A program made the translations under genes and the position numbers. The notes under the pieces are model-generated. The model made no database searches, was not told the DNA's origin, and was given only the letters and a program-made list of their open reading frames with translations. Source: Solirubrobacteraceae bacterium (GTDB lineage: Bacteria; Actinomycetota; Thermoleophilia; Solirubrobacterales; Solirubrobacteraceae). Taken from it: a DNA stretch of 64,000 bases. Of this stretch, positions 1 to 7,727 are shown in pieces (positions within the stretch are counted from its first letter, which is position 1; each line of letters begins with the position of its first letter). Location of the stretch: assembly GCA_030447505.1 (NCBI GenBank), contig JAUJOT010000005.1:1-64000 (forward strand), in the 5' to 3' direction.

Positions 1-54
1 CCCTCGACCTTCTGCATGGCAAGCAGACGCTCTAGCCAACTGAGCTACATCCGC
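1..54 (-). tRNA. tRNA-Gly (GCC), 3' end cut by window edge
   Basis: Read on the minus strand from 54, the sequence gives an acceptor strand GCGGATG, a D arm (GCTC/GAGC), and an anticodon stem TCTGC/GCAGA around loop TTGCCAT, so the anticodon is GCC (glycine). The variable region AGGTC and the first bases of the T stem follow before the window ends, so the T arm and 3' acceptor strand are missing. Confidence 0.9.
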
Positions 55-128
55 GAAGGCGGCGATTATAGCCTGCGCGCATTCAGCGCTTGATGTTGAC
101 GCCGCTCGCGCTGACCCCGAGCCATCGG

Positions 129-134
129 TATGTT
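129..134 (+). promoter_or_regulatory. -10 element TATGTT, probable leaderless start
   Basis: TANNNT hexamer ending 8 nt before the ATG at 143. No Shine-Dalgarno sequence lies between. It fits the window-wide leaderless pattern; no clear -35 is seen. Confidence 0.35.
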
Positions 135-142
135 GCGGCGCA

Positions 143-688
143 ATGCGAACGGTTCGATACGTCCTCGCGCTCGGGCTCTGCGTTCTCCTCGCTTCTGTGC
201 TCGCACCGTCGACGGCGACAGCGGACACGCTGCAGTTCAGCGGGCGCAGCGGCATTCAGAAGTGGTGGACGTGGGCTCCGGGGGTCGGTCTGCGTCCCTA
301 TCGCATCGCCACCACCATCAGGGCGAGCGTCTACGCCTCACGTCCGCGCTATGTCGCGGTTGCGACGATCGGCATCTCCTACAGCACGGAGGCGCTGGGA
401 CCGGACACGCTGCTCGTGTACGGCTTGCAGTACCGCAAGAAGGGCGGGCACTGGCGCTCGGTGTGCGTCCGCGGGCGCTGCCTGTTCGGTTCGCGCAAGC
501 GCGCGCCCTGGCCCGGCGAGCGATTCGGCGCTCAGTACTTCGAAGCGCGCCTTCCGATCATGCGGCCCCGCAACATCGAGCAGATCAAGCTGCTCGTGAA
601 GCCGTTGACGTCCACGCGCACCGGAAACTTCGTCGGGCGCCTACGCAGCAAGGTGTTCTCCGTGCGCTATTACCGCTCGCCGAGGTAG
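143..688 (+). CDS. Secreted hypothetical protein (181 aa)
   Basis: The protein opens with MRTVRY, a hydrophobic core (LALGLCVLLASVLA) and a likely signal-peptidase site after STATADT, so it should be exported. The mature part of about 150 residues is rich in Tyr, Arg and Ser, with beta-strand-like alternation and two close cysteines (SVCVRGRCLFG), which could form a disulfide outside the cell. I do not recognise a family. A TATGTT hexamer lies 8 nt before the ATG, consistent with a leaderless message. The competing frames over this stretch (starts at 90 and 130) lack any signal peptide and look like GC-rich shadows. Confidence 0.65.
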   Translation: MRTVRYVLALGLCVLLASVLAPSTATADTLQFSGRSGIQKWWTWAPGVGLRPYRIATTIRASVYASRPRYVAVATIGISYSTEALGPDTLLVYGLQYRKKGGHWRSVCVRGRCLFGSRKRAPWPGERFGAQYFEARLPIMRPRNIEQIKLLVKPLTSTRTGNFVGRLRSKVFSVRYYRSPR

Positions 689-1188
689 CGACAGGCCCAG
701 CAGTCCTCCGAGCCCGCCCGGTCGGCGCGCGCTTTGCGATCTCAGACCTCGTCGCCTCGCGACATGGGCGAGGCGAAAGGGGTCCTGCAGCGGGACACCA
801 ACCACGCGCCGCCCCGTGCGGCCGGTGCGTTCCCGCAGCCGAACGCTGGCTGCGACGCCGCTGCAACAAGAGCGGCGGAGTGACAGCGCTGCACCCGGGC
901 GCGACCATTGCTGGTTGCAGGATCGTGCAGCCGCGGCTGCGAGAGATCGCCGACCACGTGCGGTTCTCCGTGGGTAGAGCCCGCAACCGATGCGCGGACA
1001 ACGGCAGCAATGGTGGAGGCTAGCCCCGATGTAATCGGTCATCGGCTCTGCGACTGTCCCACCGGTTGATGGCCGCAGGGTGGCCAGGGACCGACGAACA
1101 GGGGCAATTTCATGCTGGCAGACGAAGGGATCGTCCGCGGGCCGAGGGACGGCACGGAGTGCGCAGATCTTCACGACAGGGACGTTCG
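689..1188. other. 500-bp stretch without a convincing gene
   Basis: All frames here give Arg/Ala/Pro-rich products with no recognisable motif, no good ribosome-binding site and no signal peptide. It may hold the regulatory region of the downstream regulator cluster. I see no clear hairpin terminator or promoter. Confidence 0.5.
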
Positions 1189-1878
1189 ATGAGCGTCGAT
1201 CTCACCGATCCGCAGATGGCGCGCATCGCGAGCCAGCCGCTGGTCGCGGCTGTCGCAGAGGACGAGCTCGCCGCACGGCGCCTCCAGGGTGTCCTGGCGA
1301 GTGACGGCATGATCGTCGAGACGCGCGGCCTCAGCGTCGAAGAGCTCGGTCACGGCTCCGCCAGCGATCCGGACGTGCTCGTCATCGCCTTCGGTCGCGG
1401 GGTCACCCAGCGCGACCAGCAGATGCGCCGCGTGCGCAAGAGCCTTCCCGACGCGCACCTGATCGCCGTCATGCCCGAGGACTCGCGACGCGGCGTGCGC
1501 CGCGCGCTGGAGGCGGGCGCCGACGGCGTCGTCTTCGAGGCCGAGGTCGAGATCGCGCTGACGTCGACGGTCCGCGCGGTCCTCGCCGGGCAGACCGCCG
1601 TTCCGGCCGCCTGCCGGCACGAGGTCGACCGGCCGACGCTGTCGAGCCGCGAGAAGCAGGTCCTGGCCATGGTCGTGACGGGGATGAGCAACAAGGCGAT
1701 CGCCGCGAAGCTCTTCCTCGCCGAGAGCACGGTGAAGTGCCACCTCTCGTCGGCCTTCTCCAAGCTCGGCGTGCGCTCGCGCAACGAGGCCGCCGATCTG
1801 ATCCTGCACTCCGGCGCCGGCCTGGGCCTGGTCGGCGCGCCGCCTGTCTACGCGACCATGGAAGGAAGCGAGCGATGA
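1189..1878 (+). CDS. LuxR-family regulator with degenerate receiver domain
   Basis: Residues about 15-125 have the alternating fold of a response-regulator receiver (VAAVAEDELAARRLQ, DVLVIAFG, HLIAVMPED, GADGVVF), but the usual phospho-accepting aspartate after the third strand is absent (VIAFG), so it is probably a pseudo-receiver. Residues about 150-210 form a canonical NarL/LuxR DNA-binding HTH (LSSREKQVLAMVVTGMSNKA, then AESTVKCHLSSAFSKLGV). ATG 1189 is chosen because the frame upstream of it codes a non-conserved Arg-rich tail. It is followed 37 bp later by a second NarL-type gene and then a sigma factor, all on the same strand, suggesting one regulatory operon. The signal is unknown. 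Confidence 0.85.
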   Translation: MSVDLTDPQMARIASQPLVAAVAEDELAARRLQGVLASDGMIVETRGLSVEELGHGSASDPDVLVIAFGRGVTQRDQQMRRVRKSLPDAHLIAVMPEDSRRGVRRALEAGADGVVFEAEVEIALTSTVRAVLAGQTAVPAACRHEVDRPTLSSREKQVLAMVVTGMSNKAIAAKLFLAESTVKCHLSSAFSKLGVRSRNEAADLILHSGAGLGLVGAPPVYATMEGSER

Positions 1879-1915
1879 GCCCGACGCACCCGCAGTACGG
1901 CCGAGAGGCACGCGC

Positions 1916-2566
1916 ATGAAGCGCCTATTGATCGTCGCCGACCACTCGCTGGTCGCGCACTCCATCCGGCTCGCGCTCAAGCAGACCGTCGGCTTTCAGG
2001 TCGTCGGTGTGGTCGACGGCCGCGTCAGCGCGCGCGACGCGCTGCTGGACCTGCGCCCCGACGTCGTCCTGGTCGACGACATGAACGATCCGCGCGCGGA
2101 CGAGACGCGCGCTCCCGACCATGCGCTGGCCAGGCTGCGCGAGGCGACCGAGCATGCGGCCGCCGCCCGGCGACTGCTGCTGACGCTGCGGATGGACGAG
2201 GCCTGGATGAGCGAGGTCTTCGAGGCCGGCGGACACTGCGTGCTGTCGAAGGCGATGCACCCCGTCAGCCTCGGCACGATGCTGCGCGAGGTCGTCCGCG
2301 GCAACGTCGTGCACCGCTTCGAGCGCCGTCCGCCGGCGGCGATCGTCGACTGCCCGCTGACGCTGCGCGAGAAGGAGATCCTCGCGCTCGTCGCCGAGGG
2401 CGCGACGAACGGCCAGATCGCGAGGATGCTCTGGGTCACCGAGCAGACCGTGAAGTTCCACCTCTCCAACACGTACCGCAAGCTCGGCGTGGCCAACCGC
2501 ACCGAGGCCAGCCACTACGCGCACGTCAACAACCTCGTCACGGCGGCTGATGCAGTCGCCTGCTGA
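1916..2566 (+). CDS. NarL/FixJ-type response regulator
   Basis: The N-terminal receiver (RLLIVADHSLVAHSIRLAL, PDVVLVDDMND) keeps a plausible phospho-acceptor Asp near residue 54 and a lysine in the LSKAM segment, as in working receivers. A glutamate-rich linker leads to a LuxR HTH at about 145-205 (LTLREKEILALVAEGATNGQ, TEQTVKFHLSNTYRKLGV). The length (216 aa) is normal for NarL-type regulators. No histidine kinase lies next to it, so the partner kinase is elsewhere. Compared with the upstream paralogue at 1189-1878 this copy looks phosphorylatable. The HTHs of the two proteins are clearly related, so the pair may be an old duplication. Confidence 0.88.
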   Translation: MKRLLIVADHSLVAHSIRLALKQTVGFQVVGVVDGRVSARDALLDLRPDVVLVDDMNDPRADETRAPDHALARLREATEHAAAARRLLLTLRMDEAWMSEVFEAGGHCVLSKAMHPVSLGTMLREVVRGNVVHRFERRPPAAIVDCPLTLREKEILALVAEGATNGQIARMLWVTEQTVKFHLSNTYRKLGVANRTEASHYAHVNNLVTAADAVAC

Positions 2567-2633
2567 CAGATGCGCCAGCGCCGGCCAGGCCGCGGGGCCC
2601 GACACGAACATGCAAACCAGGGATAGCGAGCAG

Positions 2634-3317
2634 ATGGACCAGGTGAACCGCGAGTCACGGAGCCCGCTTCCGATGCCCGAGGCGGACACGCCCTGGGCCG
2701 GCGGGACCAAGGACCGGCTCGTGGCCAAGTCGAGCGTCGACACGTCGCCGGAGATCGAACGTCTCGTCAGCCGCGCCGTCGCGCGGGCGAAGCAGGGCGA
2801 TCGCGACGCCGTACGCTTCCTCTACCTGCGCTACGCCGACAACGTCTACGGCTACGTCCGCACGATCGTGGCCGATCACCACGACGCCGAGGACGTGACG
2901 CAGCAGGTGTTCGCAAAGCTGATCACGGCGATCTCGAAGTACGAGGAGCGCGCCGTCCCGTTCGTCGCCTGGCTGCTGCGGATGTCGCACAACGTCGCCG
3001 TCGACGCCGTTCGCGCCCGCCGCGCGATTCCCGCCGAGGAGATCGTCGGCGCAGGCGAAGCGGCCTGTCAGGACGCGCCCGAGCGCGCCCGGTCGCTGCA
3101 CGCGGCGTTCGCCGCGCTGCCCGAGGACCAGCGCCAGGTCGTCGTCCTGCGGCACGTGCTCGGGCTCTCGCCGGTCGAGATCGCCGAGCAGCTCGGCCGC
3201 ACGCACAGCTCCGTCCACGGTCTGCACCACCGCGGCCGCCGCGCGCTGTGCGCGGAGCTCGAGCGCTTGGACTCGGTGCCGTTCACGGCGCGCCGCAGGC
3301 TCGCCATGGCCGCATAG
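2634..3317 (+). CDS. Sigma-70 family (ECF-like) RNA polymerase sigma factor
   Basis: Residues about 50-125 match sigma region 2 (AVRFLYLRYADNVYGYV, DHHDAEDVTQQVFAKL, FVAWLLRMSHNVAVDAVRAR), which binds core polymerase and melts the -10. Residues about 155-210 match region 4 (LPEDQRQVVVLRHVLGLS, IAEQLGRTHSSVHGLHHRGR), which reads the -35. ATG 2634 follows a weak AGGGA; ATG 2610, or ATG 2550 overlapping the preceding stop, are alternative starts that only change an unconserved tail. No anti-sigma gene is adjacent. Linkage to two LuxR-type regulators suggests these regulators control its expression. Confidence 0.85.
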   Translation: MDQVNRESRSPLPMPEADTPWAGGTKDRLVAKSSVDTSPEIERLVSRAVARAKQGDRDAVRFLYLRYADNVYGYVRTIVADHHDAEDVTQQVFAKLITAISKYEERAVPFVAWLLRMSHNVAVDAVRARRAIPAEEIVGAGEAACQDAPERARSLHAAFAALPEDQRQVVVLRHVLGLSPVEIAEQLGRTHSSVHGLHHRGRRALCAELERLDSVPFTARRRLAMAA

Positions 3318-3375
3318 GCTGCAGCAACACGATCGTCTGATCGAGCACCGCGGTCACGACCGAGGAGCCGGCTCG

Positions 3376-4515
3376 TCAGCGGCGGTCGCGTGCTGCTGCA
3401 GCTCGACACGAGCGACGGCCCGCGCCGGCAGCGGAGGCACTGCGTTCTGATCCGCTCGCGCTCCGAACGCTGGGGATCAGCGAACGGACGCGCGCCTCGT
3501 GGACGGAGCGAAGGCCGTGGCGGGAGACGGATTGCCGCACGAACTCCAAGACCGCCGCTCCGCCGTCGAGGTTGGCCGTGTCCATGAAGCTCAGTGCGAA
3601 CAGGCCATGCCTGCGCAGCCGCCGAAGCGAGCGGTCGCTCAGGATCTTGCGTACGTCGGCGTCGAAGCTCGTCTGCGACCCGTCGTCGGGCTTGAGGTGA
3701 GCGAGCATGACGGGCCCGTACGCGCCCAGCGTGCGCGTCATCGCGCTGATGTCGGCCGAATTGCCCTTCGACTCCATCGCCTGGAAGCTCTGGAAGTCGG
3801 AGGCGCTCATGACGTCCGCAAAACGGCAGAACATCGACCGCCCTCCGCCGCGCGACGGATCGTCCCAGCGCGTCTGCCAGCCTCCCCAGCCCAGTGAGAC
3901 CTGGGCGTTCGGCGCGTGCCGGTGGAAGATCTTCAGCGTCGCGCGGTAGCGGTCCTTCAGCGCGCGGTAGTAGGCGCGGGTCGCACCGTCCGGTGCCCAG
4001 GCGTTGTCGCGGCAGGGGTAGGTCTGGAACTCGGTGAACAGCGTCACGTACAGCGGCGGCTCGGAGCTGTCGCCGGCGAACGTGCGGGCCAGCCGGCGCA
4101 TGTCGCCGAGGAACCTGTCGGCGAGCGGGTAGGGTCGCCCGCACGCCTGCCCGTAGCGGGTCTTCAACGGCACCTCCGGCCCGTCGCTGAACACGATGAG
4201 ATGCATCGCATAGCCGGCGCCGTAGGCGCGCGGGACCTCCGTCGTCCGCCACCTCGTCATCCATCCGAGATCGCCGGGCCCGTTGTACCAACTGGTCAGC
4301 ATGCGCACGCGGCTCTGCCGCACGAACTCGCTGCGTCGCGCGACGTCGGCTTCTGGGCCGAGGCCGAACAGCAGCTGCGCGCTCGCGGGAGCGGCGGCGT
4401 TCGCGTCCGACGGCGCCTGGCTGCTCACGCCCGCGAAGACGCCGCCCAGCGCACATGCGACCAGCACGCACGACAGCGCGGCCACGAGGAGGCTACTTGT
4501 AGTCGAGCGCGACAT
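3376..4515 (-). CDS. Secreted TIM-barrel-like (possible glycoside hydrolase) protein
   Basis: The first 40 residues form a signal peptide (LLVAALSCVLVACALGGVFA). The mature part has the spacing of a sugar-processing alpha/beta barrel: RVRMLTSWYNGPGDLGWM, YVTLFTEFQTYPC with a Glu that could be catalytic, QVSLGWGGWQTRWDDP, VMSASDFQSFQAMES and LFALSFMDTANLDG. I cannot name a GH family with confidence. The last 45 residues are low-complexity Arg/Ser/Ala. It lies 141 bp downstream of, and on the same strand as, the glycan-oxidase operon, so a role in trimming or releasing the same surface glycan is a reasonable inference. A GATAAT hexamer 8 nt before the ATG may be its own -10 box. Confidence 0.7.
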   Translation of the reverse strand: MSRSTTSSLLVAALSCVLVACALGGVFAGVSSQAPSDANAAAPASAQLLFGLGPEADVARRSEFVRQSRVRMLTSWYNGPGDLGWMTRWRTTEVPRAYGAGYAMHLIVFSDGPEVPLKTRYGQACGRPYPLADRFLGDMRRLARTFAGDSSEPPLYVTLFTEFQTYPCRDNAWAPDGATRAYYRALKDRYRATLKIFHRHAPNAQVSLGWGGWQTRWDDPSRGGGRSMFCRFADVMSASDFQSFQAMESKGNSADISAMTRTLGAYGPVMLAHLKPDDGSQTSFDADVRKILSDRSLRRLRRHGLFALSFMDTANLDGGAAVLEFVRQSVSRHGLRSVHEARVRSLIPSVRSASGSERSASAAGAGRRSCRAAAARDRR

Positions 4516-4656
4516 ACCCGGGCATTATCGACGAGTCGGCGCGAGATCTTGACCCGATCGCAGCCGCGAGACCTCGATCAGTCGCACGGAGCCGACGCGG
4601 CCACGCTGCCTCGCGCTACGGCCCGCGACGCGATCACGATCCGCACGCTCGCCCGC

Positions 4657-5214
4657 TCATCGAGAACGAGCTGAGCGCGAGCTGCCGGCGACGCCGGCAT
4701 CTCCGTACCCGCACGCCAGTCCGTCGCGGTTGGTGTCGAGCTTCAGCACGTCGCGCCCGGTGACCGCGATCCCCGCCGGGAACTGTCGGATCAGGTAGTC
4801 GCACGTCATCCGCGCGCCGCCCGGGCGCCGGGCGGCCACGCACTGCGACCCCGCCTGGCCGTAGCCCAGTGCGCAGCCGCTGGAGAGCACGCCCGTCGTC
4901 TTCGGGTCGGCGAGTTGCGAGGGCCGGCGCACCGATCGGCCCTTCACGCCGCGGGCGGGGCGGACGTTGCGCGTCCCGTTGCCGTGACGGCCGGCGGCGG
5001 CGGCGGCGAGGCTGGTCTGGCGCTGGACGGCCGGGTCGTGGCCGGAACGCGGCTCGCCGGCGGAGTTCTGCACCTGCGAGCGCAGTCGCTGCTCGTTGCT
5101 CGACAGGCCCATCAGCTGAGCGGCGGCGCCGCCGACCGCCACGCCGCCGAGCGCGAGGACGGCGACCACGACGAGCAGCGGGCGCAGCTTGCGTGACGTC
5201 AGACGGCGGCTCAT
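4657..5214 (-). CDS. Excalibur-like calcium-binding secreted protein
   Basis: An N-terminal hydrophobic segment (LLVVVAVLALGGVAVGGAAA) anchors or exports the protein. The C-terminal part contains a Cys-bounded motif with LDTNRDGLACGYG, like the DxDxDGxxCE loop of Excalibur domains, which bind calcium outside the cell. The start is set at ATG 5214 because it overlaps the stop of the upstream oxidase gene as ATGA, implying translational coupling; ATG 5229 would add five residues. It is the last gene of the overlapping glycan operon. The middle (about residues 35-130) is Gln/Arg/Ala-rich and probably disordered. Confidence 0.75.
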   Translation of the reverse strand: MSRRLTSRKLRPLLVVVAVLALGGVAVGGAAAQLMGLSSNEQRLRSQVQNSAGEPRSGHDPAVQRQTSLAAAAAGRHGNGTRNVRPARGVKGRSVRRPSQLADPKTTGVLSSGCALGYGQAGSQCVAARRPGGARMTCDYLIRQFPAGIAVTGRDVLKLDTNRDGLACGYGDAGVAGSSRSARSR

Positions 5215-7727
5215 CCGATCATCACCCATGCGGATGTCGACGGCACGCCATTGGAGTCGGTGATGTTGAGCATGTAGGGCCCCGGGGGCAGGAGGTTGCG
5301 GTTGGCGGGCACGCTCACCGTCGCCGTGTCGCCGGAGACGGCGATCGGGAGGTCGACGAGGCGCATGTTCGAATCCATCTGGTGCGTGACCGACATCGGC
5401 CGCATGAGCTGGGCCCAGCGGATCGTGCTGGCGCTCTGCACCTTGAAGCTCAGCTTGTCGCCGTAGGTCGCGCGGGTCGGGACCTCGCTGATCGTCGGAC
5501 GCGTTCCCTTGAACAGGTAGGGGGGCTCGTAGATCGAGACCCGCAGCTCGAAGCCGCCGCCGGCCGGGTTGGAGCCCATGACGGCCACGCGGCCGTCGGC
5601 GAGCAGGACTGCGGAGGAGTGGTAGTTGCGCCCGATCGGGTCGGCGGCGACGGACGTCCAGGCGTTGGCCTCAGGGCTGTAGATGGCCGCCGTCTTGACG
5701 TTCGTCGAGTCGTCGCGGTTGAGCCGCGCGCCGTTGGTCACGAGCACGGTGCGGTCGGGCAGGATCGTGCCGTTGAGGTACATCTTGCCGGCGCCCGGCA
5801 GGTCGGGCCCGGGCTGATAGGAGGGCGTGGGCTGCTTGAGGTCGATGATGTCCGTGAGTCCGTGGGCGAGGATGCCGCTGTCGATGTTGCCCCCGCCGGT
5901 GATCATCACCCGCTGGTCCTGGGCGGGCGGAAGCAGCACCGACGCCGCCTGATCGCGCATGTCCTTCGAGCGAAGGCCGGGGACATCGGCGATCGTGGCC
6001 TTGGACCAGTCGTAGATCGAGGCCCCGCTGCCCGGCAGCCCGTTTCCGAAGACATGGCCGCCGCTGTAGAACAGGCGCCCGTCGGACATGAGGTACATGT
6101 GCGGGTACAGGCCCCAGAACGACCATGACTGCGGGACCTGCGCGGTCGGCAGCCAGGTCCCCGTCGAGGAGGCCCAGTACTCGGTGTTGACCGCTCCGGT
6201 GGTGTCCTCCTTCAGGCCTCCGGTCATCAGCACGTCGCCGCCACCGAGCGCGACCAGCGTCGGGTACCAGTGGCCCTCGTTGGCATCGCCGACCTTCGTG
6301 AAGGTGTTCGCGTCGGGGTCGTAGATGAAGGAGTCCTTCAGGCCCCCGTAGTCGGCGCCGGTCGGCGACGACGGGTAGGACTTGGTACCGCCCTGGATCA
6401 GCACCCGCCCGTTGGGGAGCGTGACATGGCCGGCGCAGAACATGTCCTTCGGCACCGCGACGGTGCTGTAGGTCCCGGCCGCCGGGTCGCCGACCGAGGC
6501 CTCGAACGTCCCGGCAGCGAAGCGGTCGGCGTCGTTGCCCGAACCGGCCAGCATCAGCACCTTGCCGTTCTTGAGCACGGTGGAGTGGATCGAGCGGATC
6601 GGCATGTTCTGGTCGGTCACCGTCCAGCGCCCCGCGGCGGCAGGGTCGTCGGCGGGCGGCGGCGCTTGCTCGCCGACGAGGGTGGTCGAGTAGTCGTCGG
6701 TCACCAGCGTGCCGTCGGCGCCCAGCGACACGCCCCATGCGATCGCATCGACGCCGGCACCGATCGGCGGCGTGTCGACCGTCGCCTGCTGCCACGTGTC
6801 GCTCGCCGGCAGCGTCTGCAGGTCGGTCAGGTAGCTCCAGCCCGAGGCGGTGTGGACGAAGAGCGTGATCGCGTTCGCGGCCACCGTCGAGCGGTACCAG
6901 ACCGACAGCCGGTAGACCTGCCCGGGCTGGACGGCGGGCGACCGCGCCTCGGTCGGAAGCAGCTTGAAATCCCCCTGGGTGCGGCCGGCGAGCGTCAGCG
7001 AGTGCGCGCGTGTTCCGCCGTGCGCCGCGGAAGTGACTGCGCTCGTCACCTGGGCGTCGCCCCAGCCGGCGAGGAACCATCCGTCGGGAGGCGAGCCGCC
7101 CTGCTCGAGGCCGCCGTTGTACGTGAGCTCGGTCGAGGGCTGCGTCGGGGCGGGCTCCGTCGAGGCCATCGCGTAGTCGTCCGTCACGAGCGTCCCGTTG
7201 GCGGCGATCGAGACGCCGAACGAGATCTGGTCGGTGCCGTCGGGCACCGTCGGCGTCACGGCGCTCGCCGTCGTCCATGTTTCGGCCGCGGGCAGCGACT
7301 TCAGCTCCGTCCAATACGTCCAGCCCGCGGCGGAGTGACGAAAGACGGTGAGCGAGGCCGGCGTCGTCGATTTGTAGGCGACCGACAGCGCGTAGGTCGC
7401 GCCGGGCGTGACGGCCGGAGCACAGGTGCCGCTTTCGGTCATGATCAGCTTGCGGTCACCGCTGGCGTAGTTCGTGACCGTCAGCGACTGCGCCACCTGG
7501 CCGGAGGCGGCGTCGGTCGTGAGCGCCCAGGTCGCCGTGTTGTCGCCCCACCCGGCGCGCGAGAAGCAGTTCGGCTCGCCGTTGGTGACCTGCTCGAGGT
7601 CGCCGTTGACAACGCCCGCAGGCGCTGCGTCGGCGGAGGCGGGCATCGCGCACAGGAGGATCGCCGCGGCGAGGACGCCGGCGGCGCGCCAGACGCACCT
7701 GAGTCTGTCGGTTCGCAACACGATCAT
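5211..7727 (-). CDS. Secreted galactose-oxidase/GlxA-like copper radical oxidase with two N-terminal sugar-binding-like domains
   Basis: A signal peptide (to about residue 35) precedes two repeated beta-sandwich units (about 38-190 and 200-350; each with NGxLEQ, a WGD motif and LVTDDY), which resemble carbohydrate-binding modules. A kelch-type propeller follows (about 370-740), then the early-set DUF1929 domain (about 745-838). The mono-copper radical site seems complete: Cys431 in MFCAGHV and Tyr488 in HWYPT would form the thioether cofactor, and Tyr702-His703 (RNYHSSA) and His782 (VTHQMD) would bind copper. Enzymes of this family oxidise a primary alcohol to an aldehyde and make hydrogen peroxide. 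It sits between a GT39 gene and an Excalibur gene, with ATGA overlaps on both sides. Confidence 0.9.
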   Translation of the reverse strand: MIVLRTDRLRCVWRAAGVLAAAILLCAMPASADAAPAGVVNGDLEQVTNGEPNCFSRAGWGDNTATWALTTDAASGQVAQSLTVTNYASGDRKLIMTESGTCAPAVTPGATYALSVAYKSTTPASLTVFRHSAAGWTYWTELKSLPAAETWTTASAVTPTVPDGTDQISFGVSIAANGTLVTDDYAMASTEPAPTQPSTELTYNGGLEQGGSPPDGWFLAGWGDAQVTSAVTSAAHGGTRAHSLTLAGRTQGDFKLLPTEARSPAVQPGQVYRLSVWYRSTVAANAITLFVHTASGWSYLTDLQTLPASDTWQQATVDTPPIGAGVDAIAWGVSLGADGTLVTDDYSTTLVGEQAPPPADDPAAAGRWTVTDQNMPIRSIHSTVLKNGKVLMLAGSGNDADRFAAGTFEASVGDPAAGTYSTVAVPKDMFCAGHVTLPNGRVLIQGGTKSYPSSPTGADYGGLKDSFIYDPDANTFTKVGDANEGHWYPTLVALGGGDVLMTGGLKEDTTGAVNTEYWASSTGTWLPTAQVPQSWSFWGLYPHMYLMSDGRLFYSGGHVFGNGLPGSGASIYDWSKATIADVPGLRSKDMRDQAASVLLPPAQDQRVMITGGGNIDSGILAHGLTDIIDLKQPTPSYQPGPDLPGAGKMYLNGTILPDRTVLVTNGARLNRDDSTNVKTAAIYSPEANAWTSVAADPIGRNYHSSAVLLADGRVAVMGSNPAGGGFELRVSIYEPPYLFKGTRPTISEVPTRATYGDKLSFKVQSASTIRWAQLMRPMSVTHQMDSNMRLVDLPIAVSGDTATVSVPANRNLLPPGPYMLNITDSNGVPSTSAWVMIG

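Noticed and set aside
689-1188. Several frames of 70-180 codons on both strands before the first regulator
   Set aside because: No motif, signal peptide, or ribosome-binding site; composition matches random GC-rich frames.
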